Source: Hsuehochloa calcarea
Lineage: Eukaryota > Streptophyta > Magnoliopsida > Poales > Poaceae
NCBI GenBank assembly: GCA_036346395.1
Contig: CM070598.1
Coordinates: forward strand, 9,655,517 to 9,719,516
Length of the DNA stretch: 64,000 nt
Direction: 5' to 3'
In this document: piece by piece, positions 10,621 to 21,552 of the stretch
Numbering within the stretch: position 1 is the stretch's first letter
Layout: each line of letters starts with the position of its first letter
Notes under the pieces: model-generated
Told to the model about the DNA's origin: nothing
Database searches by the model: none
The model's input: only the letters and a program-made list of their open reading frames with translations
Position numbers and translations under genes: made by a program

Positions 10621-11258
10621 AAAAATAATTTGAGTTTAAAACCAGAACAAGAGTGCATGCATGATCCTAATTTTATCCAAAGGCATAATGATGTGCTTTC
10701 AAGCTACTAGTTAAGATCCCCCTTAATAGTACGACATCTATCCTAAAATCCGGTCTTCCAACATGCTTCTAAGACCGGTAAAATTCAAAAGGGGTCCTAG
10801 ACTATTTTATACCTTGCCCATGAAACAAACTCCATCTTCTTGATATCCTTTGACGTGCAACTCCTTATTTTGACTTTGTCATTTAGGACTAAACCTTGTA
10901 ATCACTCAACAAACAAATTAGTACTATATTCACATATTATCATTAATTACCAAAACACATTTTTAGGGGCCTAGATGCTTTCACCAGTTGCGTATGGACT
11001 ACGAGGAGTGGGATGCCAAAAGGGCCAACGAGATCCGGGAGGAGGAGCGCCGCAACGATGAGCAAAATGAGCGTATCCGTCGGGAGATGAAAACTCATCT
11101 CGAGGCGTGCAGCCGCAGGGAGCACGAGGCTCGCGAGAGGGAGAACAAGAAAAAGAGAAATGACAGCCAAGGCGAGGAGTACAACGCCGAGCTCGCAAGG
11201 AAGGGTAAATGGCCCCGGTCCACGCAGTAGGTTGGGCTATTCCGTAGTAGTCCCTCAT

Positions 11259-11390
11259 CCTACCTGTAATGTTTTTTACTATCTTCCAAAGGCATGTATA
11301 CTTACATGGTCCGGATGCTTGTGTCCTACCTGTAATGTTTTTTACTATCTTCCAAAGGCATGTATACTTACATGGTTCGACACCGCGTCC
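11259..11390. repeat. 66-bp perfect or near-perfect tandem duplication
   Basis: CCTACCTGTAATGTTTTTTA onward at 11259-11324 is repeated at 11325-11390. Differences are confined to the last bases. It lies just downstream of the stop of the GRF-type gene, probably in its 3' UTR. Near-identity implies recent origin. Confidence 0.85.
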
Positions 11391-12120
11391 GCCAATGTTT
11401 TCTTCAAAACTCCACCCGACAACACCCGATTCGTTCCAGATTTTGTGCGTTAAGCCTTCCATCTATAAGCCATATCCGTCCCACACCTGAATTTGGTGAA
11501 ATCAAAGTCCATGTCTCCTTCAAACTCAGGATATCACGCGGGATTGTTTTGGACTCTTTTAGAGCTCTGCCGCCTATACCCGCCTAGCCCGAGCCCTATA
11601 AATAGGACCCTCGGGATCGCAATGTCGCCCGCACCACGAACCCCCAGCCAATTGCACCCCGATCACTCAAGTGCCGCCGCAATCAGAGATTTAGGTTTTT
11701 CGGCCGAGTTCCTTCTCCGATGAATTGCACCGCCGTCATCACCGCCCTTGCCTCGCCAACGGTACCATTGTGTTCATCATTGCTCAGGCTACCTCATGCG
11801 CCCCTCCTCGTTGCCGGAGCGCCTGTCCGACAACAACCGCACCTGCTCCACAGCTTCGTCACCAATTCTGGCCAACTCCAACGACCTCTCGTGCCAATAC
11901 GAGTACCAGTATGTGCGCAATAACCTGTTCTACCCCGTGCGCTCATCCATCGCTGGTGAAGCGCCGCCGTTCGTCGTTGCTGGACCAACCCAAGCCTCAC
12001 CATCGTCTGGTCGACATGTCGTGCTACCACATCGGCCATGGCTGCACTTATGTGTCACGCCCGAACCCTAACCTAGATCCGATCTGGTGCAACCCAGTCC
12101 CCCATACATTAACGTCTACT
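11391..12120 (+). mobile_element. probable LTR fragment with TATA box
   Basis: CCCTATAAATAGG at about 11594-11606 is followed by a C-rich leader with CAATTGCACCCC. The same order (CCCTATAAATAG, C-rich leader, CAATTGCACCCCC) occurs in the solo LTR at 13,617-13,690, so the two look like related LTR promoters. Termini are not recognisable. It abuts repeat copy B. Confidence 0.45.
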
Positions 12121-12125
12121 CGCAA

Positions 12126-12617
12126 ATGACTATCTTCTGAGAGTGATTCCAGTCGATGATTCTCTTCGGTCCCCCCTCTTCTCCTAGCACGGTCCTCCTT
12201 ATGTAGTTAATGAAACATTGGTAGTTGTCCCTTGGAGAGGCATCTGTTAAGAAGTGGCACGTCTAGTCGGAGAGAGGCGTCAGTTGACAATGTATCAACT
12301 GTTATGCGGTTATATGTCAATGAGTCATATAACCGTACTCCAGTGTCATAGTGTCGCATGGTATGGAATATACATCACATGTTCCATTCGTCACACGATA
12401 AAGTATATGTCTGGTCTTAGATCCAGACACCAGTTCAAAACCTTGTGAGCATTTGACTAGTCGGAGACTAGGTTTGGAACCATGTCCGACTAGGTTGGGT
12501 ATTATGTAACCTCTGAAATTCTTACGACCAGTGAGGTCGTTAGTCTTAGGGGTTACGACCATGAAGACGTATGGTCTCTATATAATAAATAATAGATAGA
12601 GGTTTTAATCCTCGTCA
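12126..12617 (-). repeat. copy B of the ~0.5 kb dispersed repeat
   Basis: Reverse-complement partner of 9268-9770 over nearly its whole length. Its right end (TAATCCTCGTCAC) joins the hAT-derived fragment that follows. Confidence 0.75.
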
Positions 12618-12639
12618 CATCCCCCGACCGCCCTTGCCC

Positions 12640-12896
12640 TCCACCCGCCGCTACCTCCCTTCGCCTCCTCCCTCCACTCCCCGACTCCGCCCGCTACCTT
12701 GAGCCCTAAGCCCCCGACCGGTGGCGGCAACCACCCTACTCTGCACTCTGGAGTCTGGCCCTGCGCTCTGCCCTACCTCCTCCCTCCAGCCCCCGCATGA
12801 CGCTCGGCTCCGCCAGCCATCCCGACGCCTAAGTCCCCAACTGGCGGCGATAAACGCCCTGCTCTGCCCTATGGAGTCTGCCCCACGCTCCGTCCG
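12640..12896 (+). mobile_element. fragment of a hAT subterminal region
   Basis: Matches in inverse orientation the GC-rich part of the hAT element at about 29,780-30,000. Both can be read as MAATTLLC...ESGPAL, then SLQPPHDARL, then LSPQLA.INALLCP. The match stops exactly where the TGTAACATCCC LTR begins at 12897, so the LTR probably inserted into this fragment. The open frames are not considered genes. Confidence 0.65.
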
Positions 12897-15800
12897 TGTA
12901 ACATCCCAAATTTCTGAGCTCTAAAAATCTTTTGAATAATTACTTGTTGGAAAATACATTATTTGAATTTCTATTAATCTTTAGTATTTTTATTTACAAC
13001 TTAATATAGACCTTCATGTCAAAATAATTTAATGTGATTAATCCCAACATCAACAATTGTCAAAACTATTTTATTTGAAATCTATGTGCTTAGATATATT
13101 TTCTAGAATTTTGCAAGTTCATTTGCTATTTGTTATTTGCATTTCCTGGAATTTCAAAAAAATAAAAATCAATTTAGATTAGGGAACGAGATTGGGTCAA
13201 ATCTCCGACCTAGATCTTGTGCGCGACCATCTCCTCACGGCCGTGGCCGCCGTCGCCACGCCTTCCCCTATTGATCTCCCGACGTGTGGCTTCATGCGTC
13301 GAATTCGCCCGCTCGCACGCCCGTGCTCCCTCTGCCGCTGTCAGGTGGGGCCAACGAGAGGTCGTCGTCCTCGACCAGCTTCCTCCTCGCGCACCGACCA
13401 GTCGTGCTGTCATTGCCAGTGGGCTCGATCACGACAACGACGATTTCCAACCGAAAGCTCCGGGATTTCCGCACCAAATCACATCCTTATCTCTACCTCA
13501 CCCATCCTTGGCCAAATCAAACTCCAATTCGGTTTCTATCTCCAAGAATCCGGGATTTCCCGATCGTAACCAAATCGGACTCGATTTGGGGCTTTCCGAT
13601 CTCGTGCCTCCCCGACCCTATAAATAGCTCCCTAGGGTTCGCCCTTGCCTCCTCGTCCCAGAACACCCCCCAATTGCACCCCCTCGCTCCAGCACCGCCG
13701 CAATTGCCAATTCTTCATTTGACGCCGCTGTCGGTGATCTTCGCCGCCGCCATCGCCGCCCTGTCACCTCCGACCTCACCTTCGTGATCAGCGTCACCAG
13801 AGCCGCTTGGTGCGCCCTTCCTCGCCGCCGGATGATCGTAGGATCGCCCGTCCGACAATAGCTGAGGCCGCTCCGCTCCTCTGATGTCGCCGCCGGCCGC
13901 CACCGTCGACCTCAGCCATCCGCAAGTGCACCATCAGGTGCGCAATAGCGTAGGCTATATCTGCTGGTACCCTCCACCGCCAGTGAGTCGCCGCCGATCA
14001 CCGTCGCCCCTCGATTCCCGAGCGCCACCGTCGTCGTCGTCCACCTCAGCAAGCCGCGTCAGCCTTCTGTGCTGGTGTGTCAGCCGTGTGGCGCCAGATC
14101 AGCGCTAGCGCGTGCGTGTGTGGCTCGGTCCATCGCACCATCCCTCCCTCGATTCGGTGAACCCAGTTCACCGTGAACCATCTCACTGACATGTGGGCCC
14201 CACATGTAGATTTTTTTTTATTCTTTTTCCAGAAATTCTTCGCTGACGCAAGCATTGCACAATAATATAATTTTTCTTTAGAAAAATAATTCGAAAAATC
14301 TGGAAAATCGAAGTTAGGGTATTTTTCTTGAATTTCAATCTTCCAAAGCCCATATCTTTTGCATCTGAACTCCGATTGAGCCCATTCAAATTTCTAACTT
14401 TATATAAATTCAAGATCTATTTATTTATAATTTTTATTTAATATTTGGAGTTGGTTTTGCCTCTGTTATTTTTATTTATTTATTTTTTATTTTGTTTAAG
14501 CGTGGACGTTAATTCCTCGGGAACTTTTGAAGGAGTGCATCAAGACCAAAATCAGTACCTAGACCTATACCAAGGTAAGTTATACCTTTGATCATATTGA
14601 ACCCAGTTTTCAAAATACTTTGTTTCAATGTATTGTATTCTGTTTCAAGTATTTATTTAAATGCTTTTGGGTTAGTTATTAATCCAAATTGTTATATCCA
14701 CCTTGTCTATTGTTATTCTATAATCTTTTGTCACCCTAGATTGGTTCATTATTAGTTGGTATTATCGTAGCACCAGCGTGGATTGGTTAGATATGAGTAG
14801 ATTGCTTAGCCGTGCCACGAGTCATCATTTCATGTGAGTTGCAAATATAAACTTGACTAAGTAATTATGGAACTGTGTGATGAAACTGTGTGTATTGTGT
14901 GCTATTACTCGTTGGTGGCATGTGTTGCACTTAATCAACAGGGTGGGAAAAGAATTAGACTGAGGCAAGTGGTGGATATTGTGTGATGGTGAAAAATTGT
15001 GTGAATGTGATTATTGTCTATGTAACTTAGTTAGAAATTGAAAGTCTTGCTTTAGTTAGTTAAGGACTTAACTTTGTGCGCCATTGAACTGAGTGTTACC
15101 GCACAACCACATGTATGGTATAGGACGGGCCTAACTTAGTAGGTTATAGAATCTTGCCATTGACAACTCGGGTTGTAGGTTAAGCTGTGTGATGGGTTGG
15201 AGGTGTGTTTATCACATCGCAGGACGGTTCTCTCGTATCCCTGTCCAACGGTGTGTGTCATACCCAAACGTTGTGTGTATCGGTTGGACGGCAGTAAAGC
15301 ACATCGGGAGTCTCAATGTTTGAGATAAAGTTTCTGAAAGGTTTTGTTATGGTCAGTGCTAGCTACACTGATTGTATCTTGTCGGTAAAGTGTACAACTT
15401 CTGCAGAGTGTTTAATCAATCTATTCGAATAGTCGCGTCCGCGGTCATGGACATGCTCGGGGCTTTCACACGAGGGGTAGATTTTCATAAAACAATTGGG
15501 AAGGGTCAGCTGTGTGAGATAACTTGCGCAGCTATGTGAATAACTTATTTAGACTGTGTGTTCTTTGTGAAATCAAATGATAAATTATTAATGTGTATTT
15601 ATTTTGAATTATGTTTTCAATCTACTATTCGTATTCAATTGCAAATGTTGTATTTCTGCAAAAGAACCACAGAAGTCATTCCTTTGGAATAAGCTATCAT
15701 CTATAAATTGCATTCTATGGTATGACTTGCGAGTACGGTTGTGTACTCATACTTGCTTCAAATAATCAACAGAAGTGGAGGAGTCTTCGCCTGCATTTGA

Positions 15801-16116
15801 GGAGGAGTTCTACGAAGGTGTAGATCGTTAGGGTCTTGATCCCAATCAGTTGCCTGTGGTGAATTGATGTGATTCCATTAAAGTTTATTTCTATTCCGCT
15901 GCTAATATTTATTTATTGTCAGCCCTGCGTGGCTTAATAAGTGTAAACTCGACCATAAGGTCAAAACCATTATTTGCTATTCAAATTAGTCGTTTATTTT
16001 ATTAATCGTCTTGTGTGGATCAGTATTCATCTATATTGACACTGTGTGTACTAGCGTGATCCTGGACTAGTGCAGAATACACAGAGGGTCTAGAATTGTA
16101 TTTTTGGGTCCCGACA
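12897..16116 (+). mobile_element. ~3.2 kb Ty3/gypsy-type solo LTR (Tekay-like)
   Basis: Begins TGTAACATCCCAAATTTC, a classic start of long chromovirus LTRs, and appears to end TTTTTGGGTCCCGACA. It has an internal promoter (CCCTATAAATAG, TATA at 13,619-13,625), a CpG- and C-rich leader, and a late GAGTACGGTTGTGTACTCAT motif (about 15,732). No gag or pol follows, so it is a solo LTR or truncated copy. The five bases on each side (GTCCG and TGCAC) do not match, so the right border is approximate or the copy is recombinant. Confidence 0.6.
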
Positions 16117-16129
16117 TGCACTATGGCCT

Positions 16130-16657
16130 ACAACTCCTTACCCTCGTCAGCTGGCCCACTGGCCTGCCTGACTGAAGGAGTTATTTCTCCAGGGTCTTCG
16201 TCAACAGCATCAGTAACTCCGAGAGCTTCGGACACTGTGTGCGCCACTTTGTGGCTGGAGTCACCGACTTTTTCTTCGACATCATCACCCCCTTCTTGTT
16301 CAGCTGCGGTTGCAGGAGTGTGCTTGGAATATGACTAGGCCAGAAGGACAAAATCCCACCCTCCCTCTCTCGCCACGCGTAGATATGACTGCCATGACTT
16401 TGTTCCTTTCTGCTGCACTAACTCCCAATATGTTGGCTATATTGCTAGGGGGCAAGGCAACTCAATCTCAGATCATACACATCACGATACACTTGGAATG
16501 TGCGAAACAATCACCGCATCACAGCGCCCCATGTATGCTCCTCTGCTCTTGGACGGGGCACGGTTGACGATTGAAAATAACGCAGATCAATCCCCTCGGG
16601 ACCCTCCAGAATAGTCCCCGGATTGTAGTAAAATTTGGAATTGGTGACGTCCGACAT
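16130..16657 (-). pseudogene. mudrA-like transposase, N-terminal remnant
   Basis: On the minus strand an ATG at 16657 opens a frame with FYYNPGTILEGPEGIDLRYF, then (with stops and shifts) WLFRTFQVYRDVYDLRLSC and YAWRERGWDFVLL. This pattern (GIDL, a WL.. helix, then a RRGW.LVLL-like block) resembles the N-terminal region upstream of the transposase core in grass MULE proteins. The catalytic core is absent; the LTR ending at about 16116 truncates it. Position and direction next to the right terminus with an inward TATA box fit mudrA. Identification rests on pattern, not on a full domain. Confidence 0.4.
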
Positions 16658-16936
16658 AATTGACGCACTGCACTATGAAGAACACTTCTACGATTAATCA
16701 CATATCTAAAACAAGATTACCCACCGAAAATAATTATGTACAACATACTACACTACGCGCGTCTGACATCCAAAACTATGTAATCCATTCGATTCAAAAA
16801 ATTACCTCACAGGTGGGTAACCGGACGAGCAGCGCTTCACTAACTTCTCTCCTCCCCTCTACTCCTCTCCCTTCCCTCATTCTCTTTTTTCTAAATACAA
16901 ATGAGTCACGTGTCAAAATTTAGGGTTTAATGAAAC

Positions 16937-16943
16937 TTTTATA
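16937..16943 (-). promoter_or_regulatory. inward TATA box in the right terminal inverted repeat
   Basis: Read on the minus strand it is CTATAAAAG, about 280 bp upstream of the ATG of the mudrA-like frame (16657) and followed by a purine-rich leader like that at the left end. Its symmetry with the left end supports a promoter role. Confidence 0.5.
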
Positions 16944-17103
16944 GAGAAAGAGTCATTGTCGCCAGTTAAACTGGTGACAAGAAGTTGGACCAGCGACAGA
17001 TGGGGGGCAAGGTACCTGTCGCCAGTTCAACCGGCGACAAGAACTCATTTTTGTTATTTTTTGGACCGACTATTTATTTTAATAATTATTTTAAAAAAAT
17101 TCG

Positions 17104-17112
17104 TTGCAACAT
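17104..17112. repeat. right target-site duplication of the MULE
   Basis: TTGCAACAT, the partner of 4313-4321. It directly follows the AT-rich right terminus of the element. Confidence 0.75.
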
Positions 17113-18041
17113 GATCATAAAATGTAGTTTTAACTCTTGACAACATTTCAGTAGTAAATGTGGTTGGATTACATTACAGGTATATATACTTTTCGCATGC
17201 ATATTCTCTCGTGATGCCAGAATTTGCAAATATTACGAGTGTCACCTTCTGCTCAAGAAAAATGAAGGCCGGTCCTGACTCCTGACACCTGCACCGGGGA
17301 TCCACTAACATTGTGATTCAATTCTAGCACCTGTAGCTATTAACCATGGCCCATGCCTCTGCTGCCGATCTGGATTCTTCACAGTACTACAGAACTACCA
17401 CGTCCCGCGAGAGTGTACAGCGCTATAGTGTAACACTGTAGCACCAATGTGGAAAGAACAATGCAAAAATGTGGTAATAAAAATACTGTAGTAATTGATC
17501 TTAACCTTTATTTTTTTTTGACATACAGTAGTAATTGTTTATAATACATTAGTATTGTAGATTATCTGTATCGAGTCCTTTAAAGTATCACAGTCCCTCC
17601 GCTGCGCCTCGTCTGAAATGGCAACCGTCGTCCACTTCCTGTTATACCCTAGCCAGGAAATAAATTGGATGGGGGAGGGCCCTCCTCCGGCCAATTCCTT
17701 CCCCAGCCAAGCCAGTTATTGGGGTTGAGGAATGAGCTAAGACATCGATTGTGTCTAGTATAGTGACAAGTGAGTGAGACGGGGCAGAAAGGCATTGGCG
17801 TGCAATTTTCTACCAGTATGGTGCCGACAGTAGTTATATACTGACATTTTTTATAAGCATTCTCTGACAGGTGGGGTTCGACGTTCATAGACGATGTTCA
17901 GTGGCATATTAATATACCGAAATCACCCTTCATAAAAGTACTCTAATATTTAGATATATACAGCAACCAGTGTTTATCACACAGTTCACCCAAAACTTTT
18001 ATCTGATGCTGGATAACGAGAGTTTCCGACTCATTCAGTCT
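17113..18041. other. gene-free stretch right of the MULE
   Basis: No gene, RNA or clear transposon end recognised. Composition is ordinary for intergenic grass DNA. Short open frames (for example 17649-17888) lack any domain. Confidence 0.5.
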
Positions 18042-18307
18042 CCTTTTGAAGCGAAAGAATAAAAATAGCCTCTCTAAAAAAAAGAAATGGCAAAAACAAC
18101 ACTTCAATCGTGTGAAAACGCTATAGCACATCTGTTACGGTATGGGTGCGTGGCAGGCCGCCTATTGCCGGCTAAGAGGTCACCATATGTCCTGCCGCGC
18201 TTTAGGTGTACAGCATACTCTCTGTCATAGCGTTTTCGCACGATAAAGATATCATGTCTTATCATTTTATTAGCGAAAAACTATTTTTTCTATTTCGCTT
18301 TAAAACA
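18042..18307. mobile_element. ~265-bp hairpin MITE
   Basis: Left end TTTTGAAGCGAAAGAATAAA pairs with the right end (reverse complement TTTTAAAGCGAAATAGAAAA). Inner arms AATCGTGTGAAAACGCTATA (18106-18125) and the complement of TATAGCG-like TTTTCGCACGAT (18226-18243) are also complementary. The loop is GC-rich. The length and nearly full foldback are typical of a MITE. Target duplication not resolved. Confidence 0.6.
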
Positions 18308-19100
18308 CATGTTAAATGAGAAGAAGAAAAAACTCGGATAACGATTGCTACTTGTGCTACAATCTTACATCAATGAAGTAGATAGTACAGAACGATGCAA
18401 TCGTGCGACTATTCACTATTATATACACGCATGTGATTAACACCATGGATCCAAAGGGAGATCAGCAGCTGGTTACTGTCTTAGGTCAACGACAGTTTTT
18501 TTCCAGAGGCAACATGGCTTCTCCTGATTGCATTATTTTTTTTGACTGAAACGGCATGCCAGCTGCCGCCTGCCAGGCAGAATCTCGTGGGCCGCCGGCA
18601 CGGTAGTGCCATGGCACATTGGAAGGGAGAGGAAATGGCAGGTGTAAAGAAATGCCGTTCCTTTGGTACTTGGTCCAAAGCAAGAAATAAACTAACCATG
18701 GCATCATCAGATTCATCACATATATTGGTTTCAAAAAGATTCATGGCACATAAATCTCTTTAATCATGTACAGAAACAGTTGAGTCTTTTCTTTTTCTGC
18801 AGGACAACACATCGTGACATTACCCTCTTCTTTCTTGGCACTGCCCAAAGGGTGAAAGGGAGGGGTACCTAACCTGAACTGTCCTCCTGATGCACTCCTA
18901 GACTGAGTGATGCAGCTGCAAATTCTACCAGATACGCTTGCGGCCTTGCCCATGCACCAACAGTGCAGTGACAGGACAGATCTTTGTTTAAAAAAAAACA
19001 AAGCGATGGTGAAGAAAGCAACTGAGCAAAGCCTAATTAAATCAGCTTCTAAGTATATATACAAATTTTACAGTAAAAAGTGGATTTTAATATAAAAAAT
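18308..19100. other. gene-free stretch
   Basis: Several overlapping short frames on both strands (18481-18763, 18741-19064) show no domain or splice structure. Nothing recognised. Confidence 0.45.
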
Positions 19101-19229
19101 TCGTAGAACCCACTTTAGAGTATCTTATAATTATTATAAGAGTATGCTCAAATTAATAAAAAAGTATCATCATACGATTTAAGTGATATATGAGAAGTAG
19201 AAGTACGTACTCTCAAAAGTATCATATCA

Positions 19230-19273
<44 letters not shown>
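19230..19273. repeat. compound microsatellite TC-AC-AT
   Basis: Runs of TC, then CA, then TA in immediate succession. Confidence 0.85.
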
Positions 19274-19370
19274 GATTAATACTTTCTACTCCCGGGTGTA
19301 GTTACTCCCACCTCTGATATACCACCTAAAAGAATTTGACATACTCCTTTATCATTTTGGGTATACTTAT
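19265..19370. repeat. direct repeat, copy 1 (~105 bp)
   Basis: TATATATGATTAATACTTTC through TTTTGGGTATACTT recurs at 19649-19750 with almost no change. Each copy follows or precedes a dinucleotide run. The spacer 19371-19648 resembles MITE DNA (GGGAGTAACTACTC near 19610). This suggests slippage or unequal exchange between microsatellites. Confidence 0.8.
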
Positions 19371-19648
19371 ATACTAATTATAAGATATTCCAATGCGAAC
19401 CACATGAAAAATTTGTAAGAAAGTCCTTAGTTTTTAGCATATTTTGTAAATACCTTCATATTTGCACTAAAAAAGAGTATGTCTAAAAAATTATACATAC
19501 CACCCCTGAAAAGGTGTGAATACCACCTAGGTGGTCTTATATACTCGTATACTACACATACATGCTCTCGGTTGCGCAAGATACTCTCTACGTTGTGAGA
19601 TACGAAATAGGGAGTAACTACTCACAGGAGTAGGAAAAATGCTTCCTA

Positions 19649-19746
19649 TATATGATTAATACTTTCTACTCCCGGGTGTAGTTACTCCCACCTCTGATAT
19701 ACCACCTAAAAGAATTTGACATACTCCTTTATCATTTTGGGTATAC

Positions 19747-19750
<4 letters not shown>
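19649..19750. repeat. direct repeat, copy 2 (~105 bp)
   Basis: Partner of 19265-19370, ending directly at the TA run at 19751. Confidence 0.8.

Positions 19751-19830
<80 letters not shown>
19751..19830. repeat. (TA)n(TG)n microsatellite
   Basis: About 22 TA units followed by about 17 TG units, pure. Likely highly polymorphic. Confidence 0.9.
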
Positions 19831-19831
<1 letters not shown>

Positions 19832-21400
19832 ATGCAGTGGTAGAAGGCAGACTACACTAGGTTGTTGCTGGGTCGGCGAAATGGATCTAGCATGCGTGTT
19901 TGCCGCCCTTTCGCCTTCGGTAAGAAGCATCAGCTTAACGTGGGAGGAAAGAACAAAGTTAACCACTGCGAGTTCCGGTGCATGAACTTGCATCATGGAA
20001 GCTTCATGCAGAGCTTTCAGGTAAAGAAAAAAGAAACCAATCGAAGTCACTCTATGTGCAGCCTGCTGCGGAAGTGCGTAGACCAATGTTGCAGTGGCGG
20101 CGCTTAATTACAAAGTCGCTGGACTGTCAAATCCTGAGAGTTGATCGGTTTTGGCTTCCTGTTCTCGATTCTTGTCGCTACTGTTCACCAGATAGATATC
20201 TTGCTTTGCTATGGTTGTGTTGCCGCCCTTGGCTACGTGCACGCATTTGGAATACTAAGATGAACTAATGCACGCCATCTGATCGAATTTCGCTTGTGAT
20301 CAGAAGTTTCGTAATTTCGTCGTTGTTCTAATCGCGAGCATTGATTCTTTGATTGGACGGTTCGATCACTCTGGGAGTGGCTTGTGCAACTGGAACTAAA
20401 AGACATGGTCCAAGATCCTTACATCTAGATGTATAAACAAGGTAGGTAGGTAGGCGATCTGGGTTCATGGCTGGAGAACCAAATAGAGGGCAGACAACAA
20501 GAGAGCCACGAGGATCAGCTGCATCAAAGAGGATAACATTGTTTAGACCGTTGGAAAATGAATGAACGAATGAAAGTGAGTGAGTTGCCTGCTTTTAATA
20601 GAGGTTGCATCTGGAAGAGAACAAATGCAGCAAGCAGCCATCATGTTGTTGACCACGGGGATTAACTTTCTTATCGAGAACTCTTACCTATCCTATCGAC
20701 CGTGTTTGTCTTTGCATCTCTGCTCACACCTGGATAAGGTTTTTAGGTCAGAATAAGTTCCTAGACTTCCCTTGTTTAGCCCCCTCTTCTGGGTCGGAAT
20801 AAATTCCTAACTGCCCTTCTTTAGCCCTTCTCCTCAATGGACAATACGGCCGAAGGAAAGAAACGTTAAAGCTCCGTTTGAAACATGGAAATTTTATAAA
20901 TATCTTACAAGAATCACATTGTTTTCCGCAAATTTACGTGTAGGCGACAAACCGGCGATCGAAGGGGCTGCAAATATTCTTCCTGCCAGAGCAAATCCAT
21001 CAGACACCTCACACTCAAATCAGTACACGGAAGCTTTTGCAAAGTAATGGAACAGGAATCTTGTCCTTACCGGCGTCATATCGGCGATCATGTCATGCAC
21101 CGTGTAAGGATTCAGGAAAAGAAAAGAGACAACGGAGCCGGAATCCTCATGCTCTTTATTGATTGATCTTCACGTCCCAGCCATCAGTCGAGACCACGAC
21201 AAGAAGAAACGATCCGGGTGTAGTTAAAGCAGCAGGCCAGCAGCAATTTGATGCATTGCAAAAACGATCTCCTGCGAGCGATTATCACACAATAACGCAT
21301 GCAGTTACCTTTGAACAGCAGCAGCATGGTTAACATAGGCTAAGTAATATTTCAAGTCACAGCTCAAAGTCACAGACAGCAAAAAAAAATGCGGCATTTC
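19831..21400. other. gene-free stretch downstream of TRM82
   Basis: No gene recognised. A ~46-bp direct duplication (GGTCAGAATAAGTTCCTAGA onward) occupies about 20747-20792 and 20793-20836. GTAGGTAGGTAGG occurs at about 20,440. The last 150 bp or so before 21,552 are the likely 3' UTR of the minus-strand TRM82 gene. Confidence 0.5.
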
Positions 21401-21552
21401 GCTGAAGCAATCAGCATGAGCAGCCCTTACTGTACGGATCATAAGAAGATGGTTGCCAGATTTACTCTTACAATTGTCAATATACTTTTAGTGTTCTAAA
21501 CTTCTCATGGTACAAGTACGAAGACCTGTTTTTGTTAAAGCCGCAGGTCAAG

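Larger units (their letters stand above)
8756..10985. mobile_element. ~2.2 kb non-coding repeat inserted in the GRF-type gene
   Basis: It starts around ACCGACTAGATGGGGGTGAA and ends around TTTTTAGGGGCCTAGATGC, boundaries I associate with a common non-coding grass repeat. It separates two halves of one transposon gene, which supports insertion. No protein domains are visible. It contains the inverted-repeat copy at 9268-9770 and a cluster of GGAACTACCGC palindromes. Class uncertain: solo LTR, LARD or other. No clean target duplication was identified, so the junctions are approximate. Confidence 0.5.
8085..11229 (+). pseudogene. transposon GRF-finger / coiled-coil protein, split by an insertion
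   Basis: Part 1 (8085-8633) is open and carries NYNSAAYVGPPRP and KMEKQWKETSELARRAVALD. After a possible acceptor (GTAG at about 8684-8687) the sequence reads SPNPLCGYRKWIDQEIPP, which resembles the C..WxD core of GRF zinc fingers (nucleic-acid binding; found in plant transposon proteins). The frame is cut near 8755 by a 2.2 kb insertion. Part 2 (10985-11229) resumes as a highly charged coiled coil (MDYEEWDAKRANEIREEERR onward) ending RKGKWPRSTQ-stop, a C-terminus I associate with the same element protein class. First and last coding parts are fairly intact, the middle is missing. A 30-bp tandem duplication (CAAAGTATGCACTAACAACC) sits in the intron at 8615-8675. Together with the PMD gene it forms the + strand cargo of the MULE. 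Confidence 0.55.
4322..17103. mobile_element. large Mutator-like element (MULE) with nested insertions
   Basis: Both flanks carry TTGCAACAT in direct orientation (4313-4321 and 17104-17112; the match extends to 12 bp, TTGCAACATGAT). A 9-bp target duplication is the Mutator hallmark. The ends are inverted: the left begins GATTTTTTTAAC, the right reads CGAATTTTTTTAAA on the other strand, and both soon share CAAAAAATAACAAAAAT. Each end has copies of a palindrome made of GTCGCCAGTT and AACTGGCGAC (4484-4504, 4513-4533; 16958-16978, 17018-17038) and a TATA box pointing inward. Cargo in order: PMD gene (+), GRF/coiled-coil gene (+), mudrA-like N-terminus (-). Later insertions sit at 8756-10985 and 12126-16116. 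All genes carry stops or frameshifts, so the copy is inactive. Confidence 0.72.

Noticed and set aside
12721..12924. Small protein MAATTLLC... repeated also at about 29.8 kb
   Set aside because: The similarity is explained by shared hAT transposon DNA, not by a gene family; the frame runs into the LTR.
19706..20086. Frames encoding HTHTHT and YIYIYI runs
   Set aside because: Pure translation of TG and TA microsatellites.
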